Positions 28,062 through 37,432 of a stretch of DNA of 64,000 nucleotides are shown here, piece by piece; within the stretch, counting starts at the first letter, position 1, and every line of letters begins with the position of its first letter. A program made the translations under genes and the position numbers. The notes beneath the pieces were generated by a model that saw only the letters and a program-made list of their open reading frames with translations, was not told where the DNA came from and ran no database searches. Source of the stretch: Pseudomonadota bacterium. Lineage in GTDB: Bacteria > Pseudomonadota > Gammaproteobacteria > Steroidobacterales > Woeseiaceae. Location: positions 112,849 through 176,848 of the forward strand of contig JADFNS010000004.1 of NCBI GenBank assembly GCA_022563255.1, given 5' to 3'.

Positions 28062-28567
28062 TGATGGACATGCTGGTGCCGCTGTACAGACTTGATGGAG
28101 TTGCCGAACGTGTGGCCGGCGTACGCAAACAGGGCATCACTGTCAGATTGGCGATGGCCTACGAGCGTGATGCGGTCATCGACTGGGTCCGACAGGTTTT
28201 CGAGCCGGAGGCACCCGGCTGGGCCGGCGAGTGTGCGGTTGCGCTGTCAAGCGTTCCCGCAACCTGTCACATCGCGACCCGGGACGGTGCGTTGCTTGGA
28301 TTCGCTTGCCATGACGCTACGGCCAAAGGATTCTTTGGTCCGACGGGCGTGGACGAGCAGGTCAGAGGGCAGGGAATCGGCGCTGCTCTTCTCGTGGCGT
28401 CGCTCGCCGCGATGCAGGGATCGGGATACGCGTACGCGGTGATCGGCGGCGTAAGGGAGGATCTGCGGAGTTTCTACGAGAAAGTGGTCGGCGCGGTTGA
28501 GATCGCCGATTCCGTGCCCGGCATTTACCGGGATCGAATCGTTCAGAGAGACTCGAATCGCGTCTGA
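28061..28567 (+). CDS. GNAT family N-acetyltransferase
   Basis: 168 residues. The acetyl-CoA-binding motif A is recognisable as VDEQVRGQGIGAALLVA (R/Q-x-x-G-x-G/A), followed by the beta5-helix segment AYAVIGGVREDLRSFYEKVVGA. The first ~40 residues are less conserved. Substrate is unknown. It starts within the stop of the methyltransferase gene, and about 270 bp with no supported gene follow before the next operon. Confidence 0.78.
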   Translation: MMDMLVPLYRLDGVAERVAGVRKQGITVRLAMAYERDAVIDWVRQVFEPEAPGWAGECAVALSSVPATCHIATRDGALLGFACHDATAKGFFGPTGVDEQVRGQGIGAALLVASLAAMQGSGYAYAVIGGVREDLRSFYEKVVGAVEIADSVPGIYRDRIVQRDSNRV

Positions 28568-28837
28568 AAGAAGCGCAGGACTTCCGGTTCGTAGACGAAC
28601 CGCAATCCTCGAATTTGACTCGCGGTTTCTGCGACACGTATTGCACTTTCCGCCGTAACGTCCATATGCGTCTGTGTGTAGACTCGGCGCTGAAAGCGCC
28701 TGCACCGGGAGTTGTCTACCGGACCGTGGGCAGTTCAATCAGCCTTTGGCCGCACGATCGAGCAAGTGCTGATTTGACCTCGGCGCCTCAGACCTGCAGG
28801 ATCAACGTGCGATGATGAAGCGATCAGGGAGCCCATC

Positions 28838-29296
28838 ATGATCCAGTTTGAATTGAACGGCGAGACTGTCACAAGCAACAGTCCGCCAGACACCCCGCTG
28901 TTGTGGGTGATTCGCGACGAACTCAAGCTAAAAGGCACCAAATTCGGCTGTGGCATTGCGATGTGTGGGGCCTGCACGGTGCACATTGATGGCAACGCCA
29001 CGCGATCCTGCGTGACACCCGTTAGCGCTGTCGAGAACAGGGCCGTGACAACGATCGAAGGACTTGATTCGAGCGAGGGAAAAGCGTTGCAGTCAGCCTG
29101 GATCGAGGAGCAAGTACCGCAGTGCGGATACTGCCAGTCCGGGCAAATTATGCAGGCGGCGGATTTGCTGACGCACAATCCCGATCCCAGCGATGCTGAT
29201 ATCACTGCTGCGATGAACGGAAATTTGTGCCGCTGCATGGCCTATTCGCGAATCAAGAAAGCGATCAAAAGCGCGGCAATTGGCGGGGGGGCGTGA
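28838..29296 (+). CDS. [2Fe-2S] subunit of an IorA-type molybdenum hydroxylase
   Basis: 152 residues with the two [2Fe-2S] clusters of xanthine-oxidase-family small subunits: plant-type [15 protein letters not shown] in the N-terminal half, and the [12 protein letters not shown] ... [10 protein letters not shown] pair in the C-terminal half. It resembles the alpha subunit of isoquinoline 1-oxidoreductase and related aldehyde/N-heterocycle hydroxylases, passing electrons from the molybdenum subunit encoded 2 bp downstream. The leading ATG at 28838 is preceded by AGGGAG. Confidence 0.9.
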   Translation: MIQFELNGETVTSNSPPDTPLLWVIRDELKLKGTKFGCGIAMCGACTVHIDGNATRSCVTPVSAVENRAVTTIEGLDSSEGKALQSAWIEEQVPQCGYCQSGQIMQAADLLTHNPDPSDADITAAMNGNLCRCMAYSRIKKAIKSAAIGGGA

Positions 29297-29298
29297 TC

Positions 29299-31563
29299 AT
29301 GGCAATGCCCAAACGCATGCAGGCGATCAGTCGCCGCACATTTCTCGCCGGAACCGCTGGCACCACATTGATCATGGGCTTCGGCAGCATCCTGCCGGGT
29401 TGCAGCAGTGACGACGCGGCCAGCGATCTTGCGGCGATCGGTGCAAGCAAACGGTTTTCGCCGGTCGTCTGGTTTGAGATCGACGGCACCGGGGCCGTGC
29501 TGATCAACATCGCCAAAGCGGAGATGGGTCAGCACGTTGGCACAGCGCTGGCGCGAATTGTTGCCGAGGAACTGGGCGCTGACTGGGGTCGAGTTTCGAT
29601 CAGGCACGTGGACACGGATCCGCGATGGGGTTACATGGTCACGGGTGGATCCTGGTCGATCGTTACCTCCTTCGAAATGCTGTCGCGGGCGGGGGCGGCG
29701 GGCCGTACTGTGCTCATTGAAGCAGGTGCCGAAATTCTCGGCGTCGACACAATTCAATGCAAAGTCGAAAATGGCAATGTGGTCGCCGGCGAGCAGCAGA
29801 TCTCATTCGGTGACATTGTTGCCCAGGGCGATATCTCGCGAACGTTCAGCGACGAAGAGCTTGCCGCCATGCCAATCAAGCCGGCGGCTGAGCGCTTGCT
29901 CATAGGCAAACAAACTGCAGCGCTCGATGTACCCGACAAAACCAGTGGCGCTGCGGTGTACGGCATCGATACTGAATTGCCGAACATGGTGTACGCGCAC
30001 CCGATGATCCCGCCCACGCGCTACGGCAGCAGGATCAACTCTGTTGACGACAGCGCGGCCGCGGACATTCCCGGGTATTTGCAGACGCTGCAACTCAACG
30101 ATCCCAGCGACTTGATTCAGGGCTGGGCATTGGTTATTGCCGAGAGTTTTCCAGCGGCGATCAAAGCGGCGGACGCAGTAAAAATCGATTGGACGGCGGG
30201 TCCGACCGCAGCAGTGACCGAAGCGCATTTGCTGGCCGAGGGTGAGAAACTCACGGCGGATGTGACAAATGGCACATTGTTCGTTGACGATGGCGATGTG
30301 ACAGCCGCCCGTAAAAACGCAGACAAGACGCATACGGCTACTTATCGTACAGGCTCGGTGCTGCATTTCACGCTGGAGCCGCAAAACGCATTGGTCGAGT
30401 ATGTCGACGGCGTCTTCCACATTCACTGCGGCAATCAGTGGCAGTCGCTCATTATGCCGTTCCTTGCGGCGGCTCTTGAAGTTGAAGAATCGAGCATCGT
30501 TATTCATCAGTATTATCTTGGCGGTGGATTCGGTCGACGCTTGTTTGGCGACCAAATGATTCCGGCCGCATTGGCTGCGCGCGAACTTGGACGCCCGGTC
30601 AAGCTGGTGTTCCAGCGCGATGCTGACAGTCGCTTCGACTGTGTGCGCTCGCCGTCCGTCGCCAGGTTCGATGCATCATTCGATGCGCAAGGCGCATTGA
30701 CCGGTATCGATCACGCGGCTGCTGCGGGCTGGCCGACGCTGTCGATGGCGCCGGGCTTTTTGGGTACTGGCGTGGATGGCAATGGCAAGTTCGATTCTTT
30801 CTCGATCAGCGGCGCCGATCACTGGTACACGTTGGCGAATCACCGGGTTAGGGCGATCAATAATGATCTCGCGCAGCGTACTTTCTTGCCGGGCTGGCTG
30901 CGATCAGTCGGTCCCGGGTGGATCGGCTGGGGTGTCGAATGTTTTATGGACGAGTTGGCCGCAATGATGGGTGAAGACCCGGTCGATTTTCGTCTGGCGC
31001 GCCTCGATGCGGCGGGCAAGAACGCTGGCGAGACGCCAAAATCCATCGGGGGCGCCGCGCGACTCGCGGCCGTATTAAGAGACGTGGCTGAACGCTCCGG
31101 CTGGGGTGCGCAGCTGCCGGCGGGCGAGGGCATGGGCGTTGCGATCAGCCACGGACAAGAAAGAGCTCAGCCGACCTGGACCGCATGCGTCGCGCACGTT
31201 GCGGTGAACGCCGACACGAAGAAAGTTACGGTCAGGAAAATCTGGCAGAGCATCGATTGTGGCACGGTAGTGCATCCGGATGGGGCACTGGCGCAGGCAG
31301 AAGGCGCGACTCTGTGGGGCGTCAGCGTGGCGCTGCACGAGGGCACGGCATTTGAAAATGGCGAAGTTAAGGACACCAACCTTGACACGTATACGCCGCT
31401 CAGGATGGCCGATGTACCGGAGCTCGATATCAATTTCATTGCCAGCACCGAGTTCCCGACAGGACTGGGCGAGCCGCCGCTGATTGCGGTGCCACCGGCC
31501 ATCGGTAACGCTATTTTTGCCGCTACAGGCTCGCGGGTCAGGGACCTGCCGATTCGCTTGTAG
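29299..31563 (+). CDS. Molybdopterin-binding subunit of an IorB-type hydroxylase, Tat-exported
   Basis: 754 residues from ATG 29299. The N terminus has a twin-arginine signal (ISRRTFLAGTAGTT), so the enzyme should be periplasmic with its small subunit carried along. Mo-cofactor features are the YLGGGFGRRLF loop, a second-half domain with QSIDCGTVVHPDG, and the terminal TGLGEPPLIAVPP with the active-site Glu. The family hydroxylates aldehydes or N-heterocycles using water. No cytochrome c partner, FAD subunit or cofactor-insertion gene (XdhC type) is adjacent, so the electron acceptor is unknown. Confidence 0.88.
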   Translation: MAMPKRMQAISRRTFLAGTAGTTLIMGFGSILPGCSSDDAASDLAAIGASKRFSPVVWFEIDGTGAVLINIAKAEMGQHVGTALARIVAEELGADWGRVSIRHVDTDPRWGYMVTGGSWSIVTSFEMLSRAGAAGRTVLIEAGAEILGVDTIQCKVENGNVVAGEQQISFGDIVAQGDISRTFSDEELAAMPIKPAAERLLIGKQTAALDVPDKTSGAAVYGIDTELPNMVYAHPMIPPTRYGSRINSVDDSAAADIPGYLQTLQLNDPSDLIQGWALVIAESFPAAIKAADAVKIDWTAGPTAAVTEAHLLAEGEKLTADVTNGTLFVDDGDVTAARKNADKTHTATYRTGSVLHFTLEPQNALVEYVDGVFHIHCGNQWQSLIMPFLAAALEVEESSIVIHQYYLGGGFGRRLFGDQMIPAALAARELGRPVKLVFQRDADSRFDCVRSPSVARFDASFDAQGALTGIDHAAAAGWPTLSMAPGFLGTGVDGNGKFDSFSISGADHWYTLANHRVRAINNDLAQRTFLPGWLRSVGPGWIGWGVECFMDELAAMMGEDPVDFRLARLDAAGKNAGETPKSIGGAARLAAVLRDVAERSGWGAQLPAGEGMGVAISHGQERAQPTWTACVAHVAVNADTKKVTVRKIWQSIDCGTVVHPDGALAQAEGATLWGVSVALHEGTAFENGEVKDTNLDTYTPLRMADVPELDINFIASTEFPTGLGEPPLIAVPPAIGNAIFAATGSRVRDLPIRL

Positions 31564-31856
31564 TGAAAACATCCCCGCGCCACATTCGCCTTATCCCGGC
31601 AGTCCTGGCGCTCGCGCTGGTGTTCGTCTCTGTACACTTTGTGCTGCACGAATTCGACGAGGGCTCTGTCGATCTCACTGTTCAGGACGATTGCCAGATA
31701 TGTCGCCTGACCCATGTCCCGGTCGTACCCGGTTCAGGGCTCGCCCTGCCGGATCGCCTGCCTGTAATAGCGTACTTTCTCCCGACGAATCAGGTCCGGA
31801 GCCACGACACGCTGCGTTTCCCGACTCTGGGAGCTCGCGCCCCGCCACTGCACTGA
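31563..31856 (+). CDS. DUF2946-like small exported protein with Cys/His motif
   Basis: 97 residues from a GTG overlapping the previous stop (31561-31563). A hydrophobic N-terminal helix is followed by VHFVLHEF and CQICRLTH, a Cys/His pattern like that of DUF2946 proteins often found beside metal transport genes. Metal binding is plausible from the residues but not shown. It heads the group porin, ZnuA-like and ABC-3 permease, although a 100-bp gap with a hairpin separates it from the porin. Confidence 0.6.
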   Translation: MKTSPRHIRLIPAVLALALVFVSVHFVLHEFDEGSVDLTVQDDCQICRLTHVPVVPGSGLALPDRLPVIAYFLPTNQVRSHDTLRFPTLGARAPPLH

Positions 31857-31887
31857 TTGATTCCAGAACGAATCACTAAAACGTAAA

Positions 31888-31911
31888 CAGTGTGCCGTCG
31901 TTGGCGCACTG
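31888..31911. promoter_or_regulatory. Inverted repeat before the porin/metal-uptake genes
   Basis: CAGTGTGCC (31888-31896) and GGCGCACTG (31903-31911) form a 9-bp dyad with one wobble-type mismatch and a 6-bp loop, 45 bp before the porin ATG. No T-run follows, so it is not a good intrinsic terminator. It may be an operator or a leader hairpin. It does not match the usual AT-rich Zur consensus that I would expect for zinc genes. Confidence 0.35.
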
Positions 31912-31956
31912 CGTACGCGATTCTTAATTTACGAACCGATCAATACAGAGGCCGCT

Positions 31957-33270
31957 ATGGCTTATTCAAAACTATGCATCACGCTGCTGACAGTCGTGAT
32001 CTTCATGCTCGCAGCCAATCCCGATGTCGCGGTGGCAAACGAGGCGACCGACGAACTGCAACGGCAAATCGATTCGCTTGTACGGCGCATCGAAGAGCTG
32101 GAAAAACGAGCGGGTCAAAGTCTCAACGTACCGCCAGCGATGGCGGCCACTGGTGCGGCGAGTGCCGGCAATGGCGCGCTGCAAATCGGATTGTCCGGCC
32201 TGTTTGCCGGGGGCGGTTCCAGTGTCGACAATGACGCGCTGAGTCGTCTTCAGGGCGGTGCTCACGACCCGAACCAGAACGGTTTCGTCGTGCAGAATGT
32301 GGAGCTGTCCATCGGCGCGACCGTGGATCCGTACTTCGATGCCAAGGCACATCTCATTTTTCAGATTGACAGCGATGGCGAGACGGTCGTGGAACTTGAG
32401 GAGGCTTTCTTCACGACTCGCAGCTTGCCGGGCGGGCTACAGATAAAAGGCGGCCAGTATTTCACCGAGTTTGGCCGTCAAAACAAGCGGCATCCACACA
32501 GTTGGTCGTTCGTCGATCAGCCAGTCGTGTTATCGCGCTTCTTCGGTGGTGATGGACTGCGTGGCCAGGGCGCGAGATTGTCGTGGCTAACGCCGACGGA
32601 CTGGTATTCGGAACTGATCGTCGGACTGCAAAACGCGAAGGGCGAGACGATGACCAGTTTCCTCAACGCACCTGGCGAGGAAATTGGTGGGCATACGCTG
32701 CTCGACCGGGACGCGAGGCGCTTTGGGGACCTGCTGTATACGGCACGCTGGCTTAACGGTTTCGACCTGTCGGACACGATCAGCATGAATCTGGGTGTCT
32801 CGGGTTTGTGGGGGCCGAATGCCAGCGGCGACAACACGGACACTCGTATTGTCGGCACCGATTGGTATATGAAGTGGCTGCCTGCCCGCACGCAGCGTGG
32901 TTTTCCGTTTGTTTCCTGGCATACGGAAGTGCTGTGGCGACAGTACGAGGCCGGTGATTTAGGGATTGCCGATCGAGAGACGCTGCGTGATTGGGGAATG
33001 TTTACGCAAGCCCTGTGGGGATTCAAACCCGGCTGGGTAGCGGGTTTGCGCTGGGAATACGCCACGGCAGATGGTGACACGGCCACCGATCCGCTGCGCG
33101 ACACACGCAAACGTCTTTCGCCGAACCTGACATGGTATCCCACCGAATACAGCAAGTTGCGGCTGCAATACAGCCGCGACTGGACGGAACACCTGGTCGA
33201 CGGGAGCGCCGACACGCTTTGGTTGCAAGTGGAATTCGGTATTGGCAGCCACGCGGCTCATGTTTTTTAA
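31957..33270 (+). CDS. Outer-membrane porin-like protein with N-terminal coiled coil
   Basis: 437 residues. A signal peptide is followed by a short coiled coil (LQRQIDSLVRRIEELEKRA), as in trimeric porins that carry a periplasmic coil. The remainder is beta-barrel-like with repeated aromatic girdle residues and phrases such as FFTTRSLPGGLQIKGGQYFT and FGRQNKRHPHSWSFVDQPV. The gene ends 9 bp before the ZnuA-like gene, so it probably admits the same metal or its chelate through the outer membrane; that role is inferred from position only. Confidence 0.72.
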   Translation: MAYSKLCITLLTVVIFMLAANPDVAVANEATDELQRQIDSLVRRIEELEKRAGQSLNVPPAMAATGAASAGNGALQIGLSGLFAGGGSSVDNDALSRLQGGAHDPNQNGFVVQNVELSIGATVDPYFDAKAHLIFQIDSDGETVVELEEAFFTTRSLPGGLQIKGGQYFTEFGRQNKRHPHSWSFVDQPVVLSRFFGGDGLRGQGARLSWLTPTDWYSELIVGLQNAKGETMTSFLNAPGEEIGGHTLLDRDARRFGDLLYTARWLNGFDLSDTISMNLGVSGLWGPNASGDNTDTRIVGTDWYMKWLPARTQRGFPFVSWHTEVLWRQYEAGDLGIADRETLRDWGMFTQALWGFKPGWVAGLRWEYATADGDTATDPLRDTRKRLSPNLTWYPTEYSKLRLQYSRDWTEHLVDGSADTLWLQVEFGIGSHAAHVF

Positions 33271-33279
33271 GGGGCTGAC

Positions 33280-34191
33280 ATGATTCGATTACACAACATC
33301 TTGCCTGCATTGTTCTTGTTGACGTTTTCTGCCACTGGTCACGCAGCATTGCGAGTCGTAACCACGACACAGGATCTGGCGGCGCTGGCGGAAACAGTCG
33401 GTGGCGAATACGTAAAGGTGCAGAGCCTGACACCCGGTACCAGCGACCCGCATTTCGCGGTCGCCAAACCCAGCATGATTCGCAAGGTTTTTCGCGCCGA
33501 TTTATTGCTCGTCATCGGCGCCGACATGGAAATCGGCTGGTTGCCGCCGCTGCTCCAGGCGGCGAGAAATATCCGTGTTCAGCCGGGCAACCCCGGGCAT
33601 CTGGACCTGTCTGGCGCCGTACCGATACTGGGTAAACTCAGCGGTTCGGTCTCGCGGGCCTTGGGTGATGTGCACGCCAAGGGCAATCCCCATTATTGGC
33701 TCGATCCGCGGAACGGTGTGCACATGGCGCGAGCCATCGCCGCGCGGTTGGGTAAGCTGGATCCCGAGCACGCGGCTGAGTACGAGCGTCGATTCCGTGC
33801 GTTTGAGCAAACCCTGAACGACAAATTGCTCGTCTGGCAAGCCACGCTGTCACATCTTAAGGGCAAGCCCGTCGTGGCTTACCATACGTCCTTCATCTAC
33901 CTGGCAGACGCCTTCGGTTTTCGCATCGTCGATGAAGTCGAACCCAAGCCGGGCATCGCGCCCAGTGCGGCGTCCCTGAGTGCTTTGCTCGCCCGCATTA
34001 CAGCTGATCGAATCGGCTTCCTGATTATGGAGCCGTATTACGAGCGCCGTTCTGCGCGCTACCTGAATGAACACACAGGTATCCATGTCGCAGTACTGCC
34101 CCAATCCGTCGGCGCACGCAAGGGGATCGACAGTTATTTCGATTTGTTCGATGCCATCGTTATTGAACTTCTAAATACAGAGGAAAACTGA
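33280..34191 (+). CDS. Metal ABC transporter substrate-binding protein (ZnuA/TroA-like)
   Basis: 303 residues with a signal peptide. The cluster A-I binding-protein ligands are visible: His in TPGTSDPHF, His in KGNPHYWLDP, His in VAYHTSFIYL, and an acidic ligand expected near the C terminus. There is no His-rich loop, so it is less typical of high-affinity ZnuA and could bind Zn or Mn. The permease gene starts one base after its stop. No ABC ATPase gene is adjacent on either side. Confidence 0.87.
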   Translation: MIRLHNILPALFLLTFSATGHAALRVVTTTQDLAALAETVGGEYVKVQSLTPGTSDPHFAVAKPSMIRKVFRADLLLVIGADMEIGWLPPLLQAARNIRVQPGNPGHLDLSGAVPILGKLSGSVSRALGDVHAKGNPHYWLDPRNGVHMARAIAARLGKLDPEHAAEYERRFRAFEQTLNDKLLVWQATLSHLKGKPVVAYHTSFIYLADAFGFRIVDEVEPKPGIAPSAASLSALLARITADRIGFLIMEPYYERRSARYLNEHTGIHVAVLPQSVGARKGIDSYFDLFDAIVIELLNTEEN

Positions 34192-34192
34192 G

Positions 34193-35017
34193 ATGGATGC
34201 CTGGCTGATTTTGCTGCCCGCGTTTGTGCTGAGCGCATTAATGATTTTCACCCACACCTATTTGGGATTGCATGTGCTCGCGCGCGGCGTGATTTTTGTG
34301 GATCTGGCACTGGCACAAGTCGCCGCCCTGGGGGTAAGCGTTGCTTTCCTCCTGGGTAAAGAATCCCATGGCCTGCACGCCCAGTTGTACGCTTTCGGTG
34401 CAACATTGATCGTCGCGTTCGCCTTTGCCGGATTGCGCCGCGTTCCGGGCAAGACCACGCGCGAAGTCATTATCGGCTGCGTCTACGTAGTAGCGACCTC
34501 GTTGACCATTGTCATTCTGAGCCGCTCGTCCCAGGGCATGGAAGAACTCAAGTCGTTGTTCAATGGCAATATCTTGTGGGTACGCTGGCAGGAAATCACG
34601 GTGATCGCCGTTGCCTACGGAGCACTGACACTATTGCATGCCGTCTATCGGCGGCGTTTTCTCGCGCTGTCGTTCGATGGCGAAGAATCCCGGCGACCGG
34701 GATTTTTGTGGGAATTTCTGTTCTATGCCACGTTCGCGATCGTCATTACTTTGGCGGTCAACGTCGCGGGAGTATTGCTGGTATTCGCATGCCTGATTAT
34801 CCCGGCATTCAGTGCCTCAATCCTGGTGTCGACACTCGGCAAGCGTCTGCTGGTCGGCTGGGCCTTTGGCGTACTCGGTAGCATTGCCGGTCTGTGGTTG
34901 TCCTTTAGCGCAGACCTTCCGGTGGGGGCCACTGTGGTATCGGTATTGGGTCTGCTGCCGGTGATTGCAGTGGGGCTCAAGTATGCCAAAAGGCCCGCGC
35001 AGGAATCGAATATGTAA
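34193..35017 (+). CDS. ABC-3 family metal permease (ZnuB/TroC-like)
   Basis: 274 residues with about eight hydrophobic helices. ABC-3 permease features are HTYLGLHVLARGVIFVDLAL near the N terminus, SLFNGNILWVRWQEI in the middle and AGVLLVFACLIIPAFSASIL in the C-terminal half. It should form the membrane channel for the upstream binding protein. The usual three-gene set needs a nucleotide-binding subunit; none is present between 31.5 and 40 kb, so the ATPase must be encoded elsewhere or the system works differently. Confidence 0.87.
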   Translation: MDAWLILLPAFVLSALMIFTHTYLGLHVLARGVIFVDLALAQVAALGVSVAFLLGKESHGLHAQLYAFGATLIVAFAFAGLRRVPGKTTREVIIGCVYVVATSLTIVILSRSSQGMEELKSLFNGNILWVRWQEITVIAVAYGALTLLHAVYRRRFLALSFDGEESRRPGFLWEFLFYATFAIVITLAVNVAGVLLVFACLIIPAFSASILVSTLGKRLLVGWAFGVLGSIAGLWLSFSADLPVGATVVSVLGLLPVIAVGLKYAKRPAQESNM

Positions 35018-35101
35018 TGCGTCTATAGCAAAGTGTGTGCTACGTCGAAGTTTCCGTTCGCGGACGTGGTTTATGCTGTGGAGACATAATCAGGTGATCC
35101 C

Positions 35102-36889
35102 ATGCGAAAATCCTTAACTGTCTTATTTTCAGTTCTGGTGTGCGGCTTCGTGGCTTCCGAATCGGGCGCAGTGGAGCCCGGTGCGTTGCAGATCGAAATC
35201 CAGTCGCCATCCGCCGACTTTAGCGCGACCGGCGGAGAAACAAGCGTCGAAGTGGGGGGCATTGCCTCGGCTATCGGCGGCGTGCGTTACCTCGACATGA
35301 TCTTCGTGATGGATACGTCGCAGAGTCTCCGCCGTACCGATCCGAGCGATTTTCGGTCGGCGGGGGCTATCGGACTGGTCAGGAACCTCTCGCCGAGAAG
35401 CAATATCAAGATTGGTGTCGTCAGCTTCGATAGCAAGGGCGAGCTCGTCCAGCCCATGACGTCGGAGCGAGACCGGGTGGTAGACGTATTGCGGAATTTG
35501 CCGCGATCGGGCAGTACGAATCTCGCCGCGGGCCTTCTCACGGCGCTCAGGGAACTTGAGAAAAACGGACGTCCGGATTCTTCGCGCGTCATTATGCTCT
35601 TTACCGACGGCAAGTCGAACGAGAGAAAAGCGTATGACGCTGCGGTGCAGTCACAATACCAGGGTGTTACGGTTCAGACGCTCTTGCTCGGGTCGGACGC
35701 CAGTGGCACATCGATTCTGGATGCCATTGCGTGGGCAACAGGTGGCAGTTTCGTCCAGGTAACGGACCCGGCATTGCTTCCAAAGGCTTTCCTTGATCTT
35801 CGTACGACGGGCGTGGACAGCGTTACGCTGAGTGTCAACGGGTCGGAGCCGGTCATTGCGAATCTCGTGGGCGGAACGTTTACGGGAAACGTATCGCTCA
35901 AGGTGGGAGAAAATCGTATCGTCGCATTAGCGACGAGTCTGGACGGGCAGACGCAGGAATCCACCGTAACTGTGAACGTGCGGGATGCGAGCTGCGCCGC
36001 TCTGGTGGTGACGGCCATGAAAGAGGGACGACCTGTCCTCTCCCTCAATGACCGGGCGGTCGAAATCGTCGTTGATGCGTCGAGGAGCATGTGGGGCCGC
36101 ATGGGCGGTGAGCCCAAGATGGTGGTCGCCAAGAAGATTTTGCAGGATGTCTCCTACTGGTTCCCCGAGGACCTGAAACTGGCGCTCCGTGCTTACGGAA
36201 GCATGAGTCCGAGCGAGAGTGCCAATTGCACTGATTCGATGCTACTGGTCCCGTTCGGAGATAATAACCGAGAGTCGATCCGCGTAGCGATCGCGGGCTT
36301 GCGGCCACTGGGCCAGACGCCCATCGCGTATGCGCTGAATCAGGCAGCCCGGGATTTCGGCACGCTTAAGGACGATCGTGCGCTGGTTCTGGTCACCGAT
36401 GGCATCGAGAGCTGCGGAGGGAACCCCGTCCAGGCAGCGCGTGAGCTTCGCGAGCAGGGCATCACGGTCCACTTGATTGGCTTCGGACTTGGCAATGGCG
36501 CCGATGGAGATGTTGCGAGTCTGCAAGCCATCGCTAACGCATCGGGCGGGCGCTACGTCACTGCGGGCAGCGCCGCAGAGCTCAAAGAGGCGCTCGTACA
36601 AACAGTAGCCACCTCGTTCAGCGTATTCAAAGGCAGCGCCGAGGTTGCGAATGGGTCTCTTGGTTCGGGCAAACTTCTATTTCTGCCCGAAGGCGATTAT
36701 CGGGTAGAACTCGACAGCTCGCCACCGCACAGCGTGCAGATCAGCCTCGCACCCAGGGATCGATTGACGTTGACGCTGGAGAAAAAAGGAGACGGCGTGT
36801 CTCACTTCGAGCGCCGCGATCGCATGCAGCACAGATCCTGCGATGATGTCGCCGCCGACACAGACACGATCACGGCCTGGTCAGGCTGA
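35102..36889 (+). CDS. Secreted protein with two von Willebrand factor A domains
   Basis: 595 residues with a signal peptide. The first VWA domain (about 64-235) has MIDAS residues D71-T-S-Q-S, the Thr in GSTNLAAGL and the Asp in LFTDGKSNE. The second (about 318-500) has D325-A-S-R-S, GQTPIAYAL and LVTDGIESCGG, so both metal sites look complete. A beta-rich linker joins them and a small beta domain follows. VWA pairs of this kind often act as adhesion or assembly platforms. The last ~29 codons overlap the convergent HMA gene, and the C-terminal sequence there looks non-native, hinting at a shifted stop. Confidence 0.8.
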   Translation: MRKSLTVLFSVLVCGFVASESGAVEPGALQIEIQSPSADFSATGGETSVEVGGIASAIGGVRYLDMIFVMDTSQSLRRTDPSDFRSAGAIGLVRNLSPRSNIKIGVVSFDSKGELVQPMTSERDRVVDVLRNLPRSGSTNLAAGLLTALRELEKNGRPDSSRVIMLFTDGKSNERKAYDAAVQSQYQGVTVQTLLLGSDASGTSILDAIAWATGGSFVQVTDPALLPKAFLDLRTTGVDSVTLSVNGSEPVIANLVGGTFTGNVSLKVGENRIVALATSLDGQTQESTVTVNVRDASCAALVVTAMKEGRPVLSLNDRAVEIVVDASRSMWGRMGGEPKMVVAKKILQDVSYWFPEDLKLALRAYGSMSPSESANCTDSMLLVPFGDNNRESIRVAIAGLRPLGQTPIAYALNQAARDFGTLKDDRALVLVTDGIESCGGNPVQAARELREQGITVHLIGFGLGNGADGDVASLQAIANASGGRYVTAGSAAELKEALVQTVATSFSVFKGSAEVANGSLGSGKLLFLPEGDYRVELDSSPPHSVQISLAPRDRLTLTLEKKGDGVSHFERRDRMQHRSCDDVAADTDTITAWSG

Positions 36890-37416
36890 TTGACCCGTTC
36901 ATAATCCACTTTGATGACCGACCTGCGGCCGCCCAAAACAGGTTTGAGGATCGCCACTTCAAGCGCGCCAGGGCCAACGACGGAAACTCGGCCTGATCGC
37001 TGCACCGCAATCGTACCGAGTTCTTTCAGTAGCGCATCGAATGCTCCGTCCGTGAGCTCTTGTGCATTCATCGTCAGGCTCAAAAAGGTGGCTCTATTCG
37101 ATACTTGTCCGGGTTGTGGTACAGACGCTGCCTCTTTAGCGACTGTTTCGAGCGTGAAACCGGCCTGCAGAAGTAAATCGGCCAATTGCGTTTCGTCAAG
37201 AGTCTTTTCAGATCGAAAGTTTACGGTGCCTTGCTCGAGATCGACATCGACGGTTCCGGGAACAACGCCGGCAAGTGACTCGAGCTGCTTCGAGACATTG
37301 TAAGCACAAAATGCGCATTTCATGCCTTTGACGTCAAGATCGTATTCAAGTTGTCTGGCGTCGGCGTTTACAGCGATGGACAAACTTATCATCGCTAATG
37401 CGATCCAGTATTTCAT
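36802..37416 (-). CDS. Exported HMA-domain metal-binding protein
   Basis: 204 residues from ATG 37416, which has AGGAG eight bases upstream. The signal peptide (LAMISLSIAVNADA) is followed by a heavy-metal-associated domain with GMKCAFCAYN (C34, C37) in residues ~25-90, then a ~110-residue C-terminal region without a recognised family. The domain binds soft metals as in MerP/CopZ. It is the last gene of the MerR-controlled operon, and its 3' end overlaps the VWA gene by 88 bp on the other strand. The C-terminal region distinguishes it from plain MerP. Confidence 0.72.
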   Translation of the reverse strand: MKYWIALAMISLSIAVNADARQLEYDLDVKGMKCAFCAYNVSKQLESLAGVVPGTVDVDLEQGTVNFRSEKTLDETQLADLLLQAGFTLETVAKEAASVPQPGQVSNRATFLSLTMNAQELTDGAFDALLKELGTIAVQRSGRVSVVGPGALEVAILKPVLGGRRSVIKVDYERVNQPDQAVIVSVSAATSSQDLCCMRSRRSK

Positions 37417-37432
37417 GCTCGTACTCCTAAGG

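Noticed and set aside
31880..31956. Zur box before the porin/ZnuA-like genes
   Set aside because: The only dyad is GC-rich and does not match the known Zur consensus.
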